Numbered from the stretch's first letter, positions 33,026 to 42,624 are shown. The stretch: 64,000 nucleotides of DNA from Streptomyces griseofuscus (GCF_014673495.1 NZ_CP051006.1:1798001-1862000); one strand, 5' to 3'. A program made the numbers and translations. The notes: generated by a model not told the origin, from the sequence alone.

Positions 33026-36000
33026 GTGGCAACACCAGACAACACCACCCCTTCTGTCCTGCCCCAGCATGCCCGGGACTGGAACCGGACGTCGATCGAC
33101 TATCCGCGGGCGGCCACCATCCCACTTCTGTTGACCGAACAGGCCCAGGCCCGACCCGACGCGACCGCCGTCGAATGGGCGGACGGCGCATGGTCGTACC
33201 GGGAGCTTGTCGCACGGGCCCGGCGCGGCGCCACAGCCCTTCGAGCACAAGGAATCGACGCCGGCGACGTGGTGGCAGTGGCCATGCGGCGTTCCCCGGC
33301 CGCAACAGCGGTCATCCTCGCGGTGCTGCACGCGGGCGGGGTGTACCTGCCGCTGGGGCCGGACCAGCCCGCCGACCGGCTGACCCAGATCATGCGGGAC
33401 GCTGGGGTCCGGGTGGTCGTGCACGACGCGGACGAGACCGTCGCGGTACCGGATTCGACGACCGCCGTCTGCGCCGACGACCTACTGGACCATCCCGACG
33501 ACGCCGATCTCCGGTGGTGGGGCGAACGCGGCGCCGACGAGGCGGCGTACGTCATCTATACGTCCGGATCCACCGGCGCGCCCAAGGGCGTGGTGTGTCC
33601 CCACCGCGGCCAGACCAGGCTGGCCCGCGGCCCCGGGGAACTGCGCATCCGACCCGACGACCGCGTCCTCGCCACCACCGACCTGACGTTCGACGTCTCC
33701 TGCTTCGAGATCTTCGCCACGCTGCTGAACGGCGCCTGTCTCCTCTTCACGCAGGACTCGGACCTGCTGGACTCCAAGGCACTGGAGGGCGTGGTGCGTG
33801 ACCGTCAGGTCAGTGTGATGTGGCTGAGTGCGGGGCTCTTCCACCAGCACGCCCACCTGGCACCGCACCTCTTCGCGGGGCTGCGCCTCCTTGTCGCAGG
33901 CGGCGACGTACTCAGCCCCCGCGCGGTGTGCGCCGTACTGACCGAGGGGCGGCCCGATGTGTTCCTCAACGGCTACGGGCCCACCGAGAACTCGTCCCTG
34001 TCCACCGTGTGCCGAGTGGACGAGCTGTCTCCACGGGCTGAGAACGTCCCCATCGGGGTGCCCGTCGCGGGCTCGACCGCCTACGTCGTGCGGGAGGACG
34101 GCACGGTAGCCGACCCCGGTGAAACCGGCGAACTGTGGCTCGGCGGGGACGGAGTGGCACGGGGGTACCTCGGTGACCAGCGCAGGACGGCGGACCACTT
34201 TGTCGAGGACAGGTGGAGTCCCGATGGGGTACGCGGACGGCTCTACCGCAGCGGCGACATGGCCCGGTGGCGCAAGGACGGAGTCCTCGAGTTCCTCGGG
34301 CGGCGCGACCGGCAGGTCAAGATCCGCGGCTACCGCGTCGAGCTGGACGAGGTCGAGTCGGTGTTGTCGGCGCATCCGCAGGTGCGTCAGACGGCGGTCG
34401 ACGTCGTCGGCGAGGATGCGGGGCAGCAACTGGTGGCCGCTGTCGTGGCACACGGCGGACACGGTCAAAAGGACCTCACGGCCCGCCTGCACGAGCACGT
34501 ACGCGACCGCCTGCCCGGCTACATGACACCGACACGCATCGCGCTGGTGGACGCACTCCCTCTCACGTCCAGCGGCAAGGTCGACCGCAGGTCGCTGTCC
34601 GCCCTGGCCGCGCCCGCCGCCCCAGCGGCCGGCGACGACGCGCCCAGTGGCGAGGTGGAGGAAGTCCTCGCAGGCGTATGGCGCGACGTCCTGCACGCGG
34701 ACGTGGTCGGACGCGACGCGCACTTCTTCGCCCTCGGCGGTACGTCGCTGCGTGCCACCCAGATCACCGCTGCGGTACGCGAGCGGCTCCAGGTACCGGC
34801 TGGGTTCGGGCGTGCGATGATCCGCAGCCTGGTGGCGGACCCGTCCCTGCGGGACTTCGCCGCGACGGTACGGGGTCTGCTGGACGGACATGAGGACACC
34901 GCCCAACCGGACACCGACTTCGAGACCGAGAGCCGACTCGATCCGGAGCTGCGCTACACCGCTCCTTCGGCAGCAACGCCCGGGGCACCCCGCCAAGTCC
35001 TGCTGACCGGCTCGACCGGTTTCCTGGGTGTCTACCTCGTCGACCGGCTGTTACGGACGGGCACGGAGCGAGTTCACTGCCTGATCCGTGCCGATGACCG
35101 CCCACAGGCCCTCGCACGGCTGGCGGCCCGGATGCGACGCTACGGCCTCGATCCCGAGCCGCTGCTGGACCAGGTCGTGCCGGTACCGGGAGAGCTGGCT
35201 GAATCGCACTTCGGTCTGCCGGACCGCGACTGGGACCGTCTGGCCCGTGAGGTCGATACGATCGTGCACTGCGGCGCGCGGGTCAACTTCGCCTACCCCT
35301 ACCGCGCACTCGCGCCGATCAACGTCGGTGGCACCCGCACCATGCTGGAACTGGCGGGCGAACACACCACCAAACCGCTCCACTACATCTCCACCATCGC
35401 GGTGATCGCTGGATTCGGCACCGCCGGTGTCCGGCACGTCGAGGAGGACACCCCGCTCGACCACGCCGACCGCATATCCCTGGGCTACCCCGAGACGAAG
35501 TGGGTCGCGGAGAACCTCGTCGTCGAGGCAGGACGACGGGGCCTGCCCGTTGCCGTCCACCGGCCCTACGAGGTGACCGGAACCGTGGACCGGGGTGTGT
35601 GGAACACCGACACCATGATGTGTGCGCTCTTCCGCACCATCGCCGAGACCGGCCTCGCCCCAGACATGGCCCTACCGCTGGACTTCGTGCCGGTGGACTA
35701 CACCGCTGACGCGATCACGCACATCATCACTCACGAGGAGCCCGACGGCCGCGTGTACCACCTCACCAACCCTCGTGCGGCCCGCCTGCCCCTGCTCGTA
35801 GAGCGCTTGACCGCCATGGGCTATCCGGTACGGACGGTGCCGTACGAGGCGTGGACGGAGATGCTCGCCAAGTTGACGGCCCAACGGCCCGACCATCCCA
35901 TGGCCCCCTACGTCCCGATGTTCGTGGAACCGGCTCGTGACAGCGAGGTCTCGGTCAAGCAGATGTACACCGACGGTGTCTTCCCCACCTTCAGCCGTCG

Positions 36001-36157
36001 TCACACTGACGCCGCGCTCGCCGAGAGCGGCCTCGTCTGCCCACCCGTCGACGCCGGGTTGCTCGACACCTACCTGCGCGAGTTCCGGCGGACCGGGTTT
36101 CTCGCGCCGCCCTCTACGATCAGCCCGGATGCATCCATGTCAGGGGCCTCCGCATGA
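33026..36157 (+). CDS. NRPS-like A-T-R enzyme 2 (adenylation, carrier, thioester reductase)
   Basis: 1043 aa from GTG 33026 with GAGGAG upstream. Adenylation domain: YTSGSTGAPKG near 178, FDVSCFEIF, NGYGPTEN, LYRSGDMARW. Carrier GGTSL near 573. Reductase LTGSTGFLG near 663 and YPETK near 820. Same architecture and length as the enzyme at 28037, with long shared stretches in the R domain (VNFAYPYRAL against VNLAYPYSAL), so they arose by duplication. The pocket reading (D, V, F, W, V, G, G, S, L) differs from enzyme 1, so a different substrate is likely. Its stop overlaps the aminotransferase start. Confidence 0.9.
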   Translation: MATPDNTTPSVLPQHARDWNRTSIDYPRAATIPLLLTEQAQARPDATAVEWADGAWSYRELVARARRGATALRAQGIDAGDVVAVAMRRSPAATAVILAVLHAGGVYLPLGPDQPADRLTQIMRDAGVRVVVHDADETVAVPDSTTAVCADDLLDHPDDADLRWWGERGADEAAYVIYTSGSTGAPKGVVCPHRGQTRLARGPGELRIRPDDRVLATTDLTFDVSCFEIFATLLNGACLLFTQDSDLLDSKALEGVVRDRQVSVMWLSAGLFHQHAHLAPHLFAGLRLLVAGGDVLSPRAVCAVLTEGRPDVFLNGYGPTENSSLSTVCRVDELSPRAENVPIGVPVAGSTAYVVREDGTVADPGETGELWLGGDGVARGYLGDQRRTADHFVEDRWSPDGVRGRLYRSGDMARWRKDGVLEFLGRRDRQVKIRGYRVELDEVESVLSAHPQVRQTAVDVVGEDAGQQLVAAVVAHGGHGQKDLTARLHEHVRDRLPGYMTPTRIALVDALPLTSSGKVDRRSLSALAAPAAPAAGDDAPSGEVEEVLAGVWRDVLHADVVGRDAHFFALGGTSLRATQITAAVRERLQVPAGFGRAMIRSLVADPSLRDFAATVRGLLDGHEDTAQPDTDFETESRLDPELRYTAPSAATPGAPRQVLLTGSTGFLGVYLVDRLLRTGTERVHCLIRADDRPQALARLAARMRRYGLDPEPLLDQVVPVPGELAESHFGLPDRDWDRLAREVDTIVHCGARVNFAYPYRALAPINVGGTRTMLELAGEHTTKPLHYISTIAVIAGFGTAGVRHVEEDTPLDHADRISLGYPETKWVAENLVVEAGRRGLPVAVHRPYEVTGTVDRGVWNTDTMMCALFRTIAETGLAPDMALPLDFVPVDYTADAITHIITHEEPDGRVYHLTNPRAARLPLLVERLTAMGYPVRTVPYEAWTEMLAKLTAQRPDHPMAPYVPMFVEPARDSEVSVKQMYTDGVFPTFSRRHTDAALAESGLVCPPVDAGLLDTYLREFRRTGFLAPPSTISPDASMSGASA

Positions 36158-36808
36158 CGTCGCGTCGTGAGATCCGCACATCGCGGAAGTTGTCGGGTGT
36201 CTCCTACAGTCTGCGCGGCCCGCTGGCGGCACAGGCCGAAAGCCGGCGGGCTGCGGGGCAGGACGTACTCGCGCTGAACCTCGGAGACCCGGCCGCCTAC
36301 GGTCTGCCTCCCGCTCGTGAGGTGGTGCGGGCGGTGCGTGACCACCTCGACGACTCCTGCGGGTACAGCGGCGCCGCCGGGCTCCCGGAAGCGCGTGACG
36401 CGGTGGCCCGGCACTACCGCGGCAAGGGACTCCACACGGTGCGACAGTGCGACGTCTACCTCGGCAACGGAGTCTCGGAACTTGCGCCCCTGTCCCTGCA
36501 TGCTCTCCTGAACCCCCGGGACGAGGTCCTCGTCCCGGCCCCGGACTACCCCATGTGGACTGCCTCCATCGTCATGGCGGGCGGCCAGCCGGTGCACTAT
36601 CAGTGCGACGAAGCCTCCGACTGGTACCCCGACCCGGGAGACGTCGCCCGCCGGGTGACCGACCGGACCAGAGCCATCGTAGTGATCAATCCCAACAACC
36701 CCACCGGTTCCGTATGGCCCTACGAGGTCCTCAACGGCATAGCCGACGTCGCCCGCACGCACGGTTTGGTCCTCCTGGCCGACGAGATATACGCCGACTT
36801 CCTCGCGG
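36154..36808 (+). pseudogene. Class I/II aminotransferase, truncated before the PLP lysine
   Basis: The frame starts at ATG 36154 (overlapping A-T-R 2) and shows the N-terminal two thirds of an AspC/AlaT-like PLP enzyme: LNLGDPAAYGLP, SGAAGLPEARDAVARHY, LGNGVSELAPLSLHALL, PAPDYPMWTASIV, VVINPNNPTGSVWPYEVL and LLADEIYADF. At about 36809 it runs into the truncated IS3 copy. The catalytic lysine (SxSK region) and C-terminal domain are absent, so the fragment cannot form an active enzyme. It was probably meant to transaminate an A-T-R aldehyde or a ketone of the pathway. Confidence 0.8.
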
Positions 36809-37480
36809 AGCTGCCAACAGCGCCCATCGACTGGATGACGCCCAATTCGCCGCACAAGTCGGCGAATTGCCGCGACGTGTACTGGGCGCCGTGGTCAGAG
36901 TGGAAGATCGCGCCGTCGAGGCCACCGCGGGTGGCGTCCGCCATGCGCAGGGCGTCGGTGACCAGCCCGGTGCGCATGTGATCGGCGATGGACCAGCCCA
37001 CGACCCGGCGGCTGAAGCAGTCCAGGACGGTCGCCAGGTAGAGGAACTGGCCGTCCCTTACTGGGAGATACGTGATATCGCCCATGTACTTCAGGCCAGG
37101 CTCGGGCGCGGTGAAGTCCCGCTGGAAATGGTCCGGGACCGGTGTCGCCGACGGCTCGGGGATCGTGGTGCGAACCCGTCTGCGCAGGCGTATGCCCTGG
37201 ATGGAGAACTTGCGCATCACGCGGGCCACCCGCTTCTCGTTGATCTTCCGGCCGTCGGCGCGGAGCTCGGCGGTGATCCGCGGAGAGCCGTAGGCGCCGT
37301 CGGAGTCGGTGTGGACGACGCGGATCTGTTCGGCCAGGGCCCGGTCGGCGGCCTGCCGCGCGGTCCGCGTGGCGGCCCCGTCCCGCCACTTGTAGTAGCT
37401 GGAGCGGCGCCCAGCACCTGGCACAACCGCTTCACGCCGAAGGCGTCCCGGTGGTCGTGGACGAACTGGAAGCGGTTCAC
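36809..37480 (-). pseudogene. IS3 transposase OrfB, frameshifted and 3'-truncated
   Basis: It begins MNRFQFVHDHRDAFGVKRLC in one frame, then continues in another (SSYYKWRDG, GAYGSPRITAELRADG, LKYMGDITYLPV, IFHSDHGAQYTS). The last conserved block before truncation is GVIQSMGAVGSS, so the catalytic glutamate region (AESFNAALK type) is missing. A 1-base indel near 37410 accounts for the frame change. Not functional. Confidence 0.8.
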
Positions 37481-37890
37481 CAGTTCGTCTCGCCGGCGAA
37501 ATACTTGGCCGCCTTGCGCAGGATGTCCCGCTCGGTGGCCAGCTTCCGCTCGTTCGCCTCAAGCTCAGCCACCCGGGCCTCGAGCTGCCGGATGCGCTCG
37601 TCCGGGTCGGTGGACGGTGCCGGCTGTCCTGCCCGGGCCGACGCAGACCCACCTGACCGAGCGGCCGCAGGCGCGACGCCGCGGCGCTCCCGGTCCCGCA
37701 GTACCCACTCACGCAGCGTCGCCCTGTTGATGCCCAGGTCAGCGGCGATGCTCTTGTAGGTCGCCCCGGGCGTGGACTCGTACAGGGCCACGGCATCGGC
37801 CTTGAACTCTTCCGAATAGTCCTTCATCGCCATCGGCGGTGTTCTCGCTTCCTCCGGATCAAGCAGATCCAGTATCAACGTGTCCACCAC
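37477..37890 (-). CDS. IS3 transposase OrfA
   Basis: 137 aa as the longest frame; the usual family start is the internal ATG of MKDYSEEFKADAVALYES, about 20 codons in. HTH (SIAADLGINRATLREWVLRD), a Pro/Ala/Ser linker and a zipper (IRQLEARVAELEANERKL). The end overlaps the orfB start. Intact, but part of a dead element. Confidence 0.8.
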   Translation of the reverse strand: MVDTLILDLLDPEEARTPPMAMKDYSEEFKADAVALYESTPGATYKSIAADLGINRATLREWVLRDRERRGVAPAAARSGGSASARAGQPAPSTDPDERIRQLEARVAELEANERKLATERDILRKAAKYFAGETNW

Positions 37891-38392
37891 TCAGGGGGAG
37901 GCCCCAGTCGACAGGTCCGTGACTGGACACTTCGGTCATAGATCTCACGAGTCAGACCCCCGTCCGGGACGGCACTGGGCAACCGTCCCATCGATGCTGG
38001 TACAGCGGCGTGACTCGATCACTGCCGGATGACTTCGGCCGAACGGATGCTCAACCTGACTGAACGCGCTGACAACGCGTTGGCTCTCGTCCATTCCTGA
38101 CCGGTATCGGCAGGGATACTTCACGCAAGGAGGCGGCGCTCACCGGCTGCGGCAGTTGGGGCTCCCTCCCTGGTTAACAGAACCCCGATGGCCAACTCAC
38201 CAAAAGACTCATGACCTGCATCCGAGAAGCCGTTGTCGTACCGATCACGGTAGACATGGAAGTGCGTCCACGCGGCTGGGTGATCTTTCGGTGGGACGCG
38301 CATGAGTGCAGGGCCTCCTGATCAGCTCGGGATTGCCGAAGTTCAAACGAACTGGCCAGGAGGTCGCCCGCATCGGGCTGAAGCCCGGCGAT
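37891..38392. other. Gene-poor stretch with unassigned fragments
   Basis: About 500 bases between the IS3 remnant and the DUF6262-like fragment. A 60-aa minus-strand frame at 38121-38303 (HPAAWTHFHVYRDRYDNG, HESFGELAIGVLLTREG) reads like a protein piece but matches no family I know. Otherwise no coding signal, repeat or RNA gene is visible. Confidence 0.4.
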
Positions 38393-38558
38393 CGTCATCA
38401 AGCTCAAGCAGACCGTCGCCGACCAGAACGCCGAGATCCTCGAACTACGCCAGAAGTTCGCCAGGCTCGCCCTCGCTGCAGCCGTACTCACCCATCGAAC
38501 CGCCCCCTCTACCTCGGACGCTGGCAACGTGGTAGCGCTCCGCCCGCCGACGGACTGA
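38393..38558 (+). pseudogene. C-terminal coiled-coil fragment, DUF6262-like
   Basis: The plus strand reads IKLKQTVADQNAEILELRQK followed by FARLALAAAVLTHRT and a stop at 38558. This resembles the coiled-coil tail of DUF6262 proteins that accompany tyrosine-recombinase transposons in actinomycetes. There is no start or recombinase nearby; a relic at best. Confidence 0.35.
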
Positions 38559-38822
38559 CCATCCCGTCGAACCGGGCCGCCCGCATCTTGCACAGCGACA
38601 GGCAGCCCCCTCGCCACCGCTCGCCGAACTCCTCGGGCGTACCCCTGTGGCCGCCTGCCCACCAGAGCAGGCGGCCACAGTGAGCAACGCGTCCCAGCCG
38701 AAGGTCACCGGCTGGGGCGCGCGCAACGGACGGTCAGCAGCCCCGGCGCCGAACGGAGCCATGGCCGTGTCTCGGCTGCCCGAAACAGTGGCCTACTCGG
38801 ACGCCCAATAACAGGGGGACGC
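38559..38822. other. Intergenic scrap between element relics
   Basis: 264 bases between the DUF6262-like tail and the IS110 tail. No coding signal, RNA gene or terminator that I can support. Confidence 0.35.
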
Positions 38823-39074
38823 CTATAGCAGGGGGACGCTGGACACCGTCCTGACCAGGTTGAAGACCTCTCGGGCGGCATATCGCCTGAGGCATCGGAT
38901 GATCTCGCGTCGGGTCTTGCCCTCCTGGGTGCGGCGTTCGTAGTACTCCCGGGTGCGCGGGTCATGGCGCAGGCGGGTGAAGACGATGCGGTGCAGGGCG
39001 GCGTTGGCCTGGCGGTCGCCGCCGTGGTTGAGCCGGCGGCCGGTATCCACCGCTTGCCGTCGCCGGCCTACGCC
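38823..39074 (-). pseudogene. C-terminal fragment of an IS110-family transposase
   Basis: Minus-strand reading from about 39074 to the stop at 38823: RRLNHGGDRQANAALHRIVF then EYYERRTQEGKTRREIIRCL and YAAREVFNL. These are the conserved end of the Transposase_20 domain of IS110/IS116. The DEDD catalytic N-terminal part is missing. The fragment abuts the acyl-CoA dehydrogenase gene. Confidence 0.85.
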
Positions 39075-39078
39075 CGGG

Positions 39079-40275
39079 TCAGTGGTTGAAGGCCAGGAGC
39101 TTGGCGATGCCGTTGCGCTGTATCTCGGACGTGCCGGTGAGGACGCGGAACATGCGGATCTTGCGGAAGAGGTACTCGATCTCGTTGCCCTGGGTGAGCC
39201 CCTCCTTGCCGTGGATCTGCACGGCCTCGTCGAGGATACGGAAGGCCGACTCGGCGACGAACAGCTTGCACATGAAGGCTTCCGCGGACACCTCGCGGCC
39301 CGCGTCCAGGGCCGCCAGCGCAGCGTAGGTCATGGAACGCGCGGCGTAGAACTCGGTGGCCATGTCGGCGACCTTGTGCTGGATGGCCTGCAGCATGAGG
39401 AGGGGTTGACCGCCGGCGACCTTGCGGGTCCGGGTGCGCTCCAGGGTGAGGGCGAGGGCGCGGCGAGTGGCGCCGAGGACGGTGGGGCAGTGCAGAAGGC
39501 GGTTGGTGGTGACCCGGCCGAGTGCGATCCGCATGCCCTTGCCCTCTTCGCCGAGGAGGTTGGCGGCAGGGACGAGGCAGTCGTCGAGGACGATGTCGCT
39601 CTCGATGTGTTCGCCGGACATGGGGGTGGCCCCGTCCTCGACCCGGCAGCCGGGACTGTCCAGGTCGACGAGGAACGCGGAGAACTGCGGCTTGTCACCC
39701 TCCTGCTCTCCGGTGCCGGCCATGCGGGCGACGACGATCGCGAAGTCGGCGAAGGGGCCGGCGGAGGAGAAGACCTTGCGGCCGGTGAGCCGGTAGCCGT
39801 CGCCGTCGCGTACGGCGACGGTGCGCATGGAGCGGACGTCGGAGCCGGCGTCGGTCTCGGTCAGGGAGAAGCAGCACGCCCTCTCTCCGCGGATGAGGGG
39901 CAGCAGGTACTTGTCCAACTGGTGCTCGCTGGCGTGCTGGAGGATGTCGCCCGCGCGCAGTGGGCCGCCCATGTCGCCGAGCACGCTGTGGCCGAGGATG
40001 CGCCCGCTGGCGCCGATCTCCTCCTTGAGGGCGGCGAGCTCGGTGTAGGTGAGGTTCTGGCCGCCGTACTCCCCGGGCAGGTGGATGCCGTAGAAGCCCA
40101 GTTCGCGGCTGCGGCGCCAGACCGGTTCGAGGTCGGCGCGGGTGAGCCGGCTGCCGGGGGTGAGGCCGCGCTCTCGTTCGTACGCGGCGAGTTCACCGTC
40201 GAGGTAGTCGCGCAGGCGGTCGACGAGTTCGGCGGTGCGCGGGTCGTCGTAGGCGGGGTGGAGGGAGAAGGTCAC
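39079..40275 (-). CDS. Acyl-CoA dehydrogenase
   Basis: 398 aa from GTG 40275. The fold is complete: N-terminal helices, middle domain with the FAD/substrate signature CFSLTETDAGSDV and KVFSSAGPFADFAIV, and C-terminal helices ending FRVLTGTSEIQRNGIAKLL. The usual catalytic glutamate just before GTS (YEGTSQIQ in medium-chain enzymes) is a threonine here (LTGTSEIQ), so the base must sit elsewhere, as in isovaleryl-CoA-type enzymes, or the activity differs. It lies 25 bases after the acyl-CoA ligase stop on the same strand and acts with it on a CoA-activated acid. Confidence 0.9.
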   Translation of the reverse strand: MTFSLHPAYDDPRTAELVDRLRDYLDGELAAYERERGLTPGSRLTRADLEPVWRRSRELGFYGIHLPGEYGGQNLTYTELAALKEEIGASGRILGHSVLGDMGGPLRAGDILQHASEHQLDKYLLPLIRGERACCFSLTETDAGSDVRSMRTVAVRDGDGYRLTGRKVFSSAGPFADFAIVVARMAGTGEQEGDKPQFSAFLVDLDSPGCRVEDGATPMSGEHIESDIVLDDCLVPAANLLGEEGKGMRIALGRVTTNRLLHCPTVLGATRRALALTLERTRTRKVAGGQPLLMLQAIQHKVADMATEFYAARSMTYAALAALDAGREVSAEAFMCKLFVAESAFRILDEAVQIHGKEGLTQGNEIEYLFRKIRMFRVLTGTSEIQRNGIAKLLAFNH

Positions 40276-40300
40276 GGGAAGGGCTCCGAACGGGGTGGGG

Positions 40301-41857
40301 TCAGTTGACGCGGCGGGCGGTGTGCGCCCAGAACGGTTCGCGTACGGTCTTGCGGTCGAGCTTGCCGTTGCGGTTGTGGGGCAGTTCGGGCACGAAGTCG
40401 ACCGAGCGCGGCTTCTTGAGGCGGTCCAGCCGGTCGGCGCAGAAGGCGATCAGTTCCTCGGCCGTGACAGTCGTACCGGCATGGGTGACGACGACGGCCT
40501 TGACGGCCTCGCCCCACTGCTCGTCGGGCACGCCGACGACACATGCCTCCTGGACGGCGGGGTGTTCGTACAGGGCGGCCTCCACCTCGGTGCAGTAGAT
40601 GTTGAAGCCGCCCGAGATGATCATGTCCTTCTTGCGGTCGACCAGGAAGAGGTAGCCGTCCTCCCGCATCCAGGCCAGGTCGCCGGTGTGCACCCAGCCG
40701 TCGCGGAACGTCTCGGCGGACAGCTCCGGCTCCTGCCAGTACTCGCGGACGCAGTCCGGGCCGCGCACGATGACCTCGCCGACCTCGCGCGGACCCAGCT
40801 CCCGGCCCGACTCGTCGACGACGCGTATCTCGGTGTCGTAGGACGCACGACCGCACGACTGAAGCAGCTCCGGATCCTCCTTCACCGCGCGGGCGATCTC
40901 CTCGCTGCTCAGGCCGGCGACCACGCTGGTGGTCTCGCCCAGCCCGTATCCCTGGGCGACGACCGGCCCGAAGAACTCCACCGCATCGCGCAGGCGTTGG
41001 GGCGAGATGGGTGCGCCGCCGAGGCGCACGCTCGTCAGCGAGCGCAGGTCGTGGTCCGCCGCGCCGGGATGGGCGAGCACCATGTTCAGCATGGCCGGCA
41101 CCAGGAAGGTCGCGGTGATGCGTTCCGTCGCGACCGTTTCGAGGAAGCTCTGCGGGCTCCAACTCGGCAGCACGTAGGTGGTCGAGCCGCCGAACACCCC
41201 GGCCAGCAGGCCCATGCCGGTGGCGTGAGTGATGGGGCCGCAGGCGAGGTAGCGGGTGCCGGGGCGGGGCCGGGACTCGTCGGCCATCAGCTGCTTGCGC
41301 ATGTTGGCGAGGCGGTTGCCGACCGTCTGCACCGCCGCCTTGAGCGCACCGGTGGATCCGGAGGTGAAGTTCAGAACGCAGGGGGCGTCCTCGCTGACCT
41401 CGACGTGGAACGGCAATGCATCCCCCTCGGCCAGCAGGCCGCTGTAGGAGACCTCGCCGGGCTGCGCGCCGTCCAGGCAGACCGGCAGGCACCCGGTGCC
41501 CGCCGCGGCGATCGCAGCGAGGGCGTCCTCGCGATGCGCCGCGTCGTAGAGGAGTACGCGGACCGGGGCGTAGCGCAGGATGTGCCCGATCTCGCCGGTG
41601 CCGAGCCGGGCGTTGATCGGTGCGCGCGTCAAACCGGCCTTGTACAGCGCGAACTCGAGCTCCACCAGCTCGCCGCGGTTCCAGGCGAGGGAGGCCACCG
41701 CGTCACCGGGACGCAGGCCCCGGGCGGCCAGGGCGCTGGCCAGGCGGTCGGCCGCCCGGTCCAGGTCGGTGAAGCTCCAGACGCGGTCCCCGCAGACGAG
41801 GGCGGGGGCCTGGGGCCAGTAGCGAGCGCTGCGCGAGAGGTAGATGCCGAGGTTCAT
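40301..41857 (-). CDS. AMP-forming acyl-CoA synthetase (ligase)
   Basis: 518 aa from ATG 41857. ANL-superfamily motifs: NFTSGSTGALKAA (A3), GYGLGETTS (A5), DGWVHTGDLAWM (A7), VDRKKDMIISGGFNIY (A8) and NRNGKLDRKTV with the catalytic lysine. It converts a carboxylic acid, ATP and CoA to an acyl-CoA; chain length or aromaticity cannot be read. First gene of a probable two-gene operon with the dehydrogenase, divergent from the TetR gene. Confidence 0.9.
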   Translation of the reverse strand: MNLGIYLSRSARYWPQAPALVCGDRVWSFTDLDRAADRLASALAARGLRPGDAVASLAWNRGELVELEFALYKAGLTRAPINARLGTGEIGHILRYAPVRVLLYDAAHREDALAAIAAAGTGCLPVCLDGAQPGEVSYSGLLAEGDALPFHVEVSEDAPCVLNFTSGSTGALKAAVQTVGNRLANMRKQLMADESRPRPGTRYLACGPITHATGMGLLAGVFGGSTTYVLPSWSPQSFLETVATERITATFLVPAMLNMVLAHPGAADHDLRSLTSVRLGGAPISPQRLRDAVEFFGPVVAQGYGLGETTSVVAGLSSEEIARAVKEDPELLQSCGRASYDTEIRVVDESGRELGPREVGEVIVRGPDCVREYWQEPELSAETFRDGWVHTGDLAWMREDGYLFLVDRKKDMIISGGFNIYCTEVEAALYEHPAVQEACVVGVPDEQWGEAVKAVVVTHAGTTVTAEELIAFCADRLDRLKKPRSVDFVPELPHNRNGKLDRKTVREPFWAHTARRVN

Positions 41858-41880
41858 GAGGGCCTACTCAGTTAGATGAC

Positions 41881-41913
41881 GTCCGTAGATTTACATGTCG
41901 ATTGTTTACAGAC
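41881..41913. promoter_or_regulatory. Imperfect inverted repeat, candidate TetR operator
   Basis: GTCCGTAGA at 41881-41889 and TTTACAGAC at 41905-41913 form arms matching at 7 of 9 positions around a 15-base, AT-rich centre. It lies in the divergent region between the acyl-CoA ligase and the TetR gene, where the repressor is expected to bind. No experimental consensus is known to me. Confidence 0.35.
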
Positions 41914-42007
41914 ACTCTGTTCAATAACCGACGGTGGTGTCAAGAGTCTCTAGACTGGCCCCGCACGCGTCACCGCGGCGTGCGGGACGATCGACGAGGA
42001 GGGGTGC

Positions 42008-42604
42008 ATGGCGGAGGACAGGCGGACCAGGCGCTCGCGCCGGGCTCTGGGGGCTGCCCTGGTGGAGCTGGTGCTGGAGCGGGGGTTCACGGCGCTGACC
42101 GTGGAGGACATCACCGAGCGCGCGGATGTGGCCCGGGCGACCTTCTACGCGCACTTCCGCGACAAGGAGGACCTGTTCGCGCGCGTGACCGCCGACCTGC
42201 TGGCCGAGCTGTCCGAGCGCCTGGTTCCCGCGGTCGCCGGCAGCGCGGTCGGCTTCACCGGCAAGCCGATCCTGGAGATGCTGCGGCACGCGCGCGAGGA
42301 CCGTGATCTGTACCGGATCGTGCTGCGCGGCGAGGGCGACGGCAAGCCGCTGCAGATGTTCGTGGACGCCTGCGCGCGGGCCACGGCCGAGGAGTTCCGC
42401 GCCCGCGCGGAACGCAACGCCGTACAGCCGCGCATCGATCCCGAACTGCTGGCCCGGGTGTGGGTCGGAGAGCAGATCGCGGTGCTGCGGTGGTGGGTCG
42501 AGCAGGAGACCCCCTCACTGCCGGCCGAGGAGGTCGTCCGCATGCTCCTCGACCTGGCCCTGCACGGCCGCTACTGGGCCAGCGGCTTCGAGCCGCCGGC
42601 CTGA
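42008..42604 (+). CDS. TetR-family regulator of the catabolic cluster
   Basis: 198 aa from ATG 42008 behind GAGGAGGGG. N-terminal TetR HTH: LVELVLERGFTALTVEDITE, then ADVARATFYAHFRDKEDLFA. The C-terminal ligand domain is of the TetR_C_33-like type (VWVGEQIAVLRWWVEQE). Divergent from the acyl-CoA ligase/dehydrogenase pair, so it probably represses it in response to an acyl-CoA or aromatic ligand. Confidence 0.85.
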   Translation: MAEDRRTRRSRRALGAALVELVLERGFTALTVEDITERADVARATFYAHFRDKEDLFARVTADLLAELSERLVPAVAGSAVGFTGKPILEMLRHAREDRDLYRIVLRGEGDGKPLQMFVDACARATAEEFRARAERNAVQPRIDPELLARVWVGEQIAVLRWWVEQETPSLPAEEVVRMLLDLALHGRYWASGFEPPA

Positions 42605-42624
42605 GCCACGCGTTTCTCACCGGT

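Larger units (their letters stand above)
36809..37890 (-). mobile_element. Truncated IS3-family element
   Basis: Minus-strand IS3 element lacking its distal end: orfB stops being IS-like after GVIQSMGAVGSSA, where the sequence joins the aminotransferase. OrfB also carries a frameshift near 37410. The orfA end is present, with the left end probably near 37890. The missing end means no target duplication can be seen; the junction is a deletion or rearrangement point. Confidence 0.75.
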
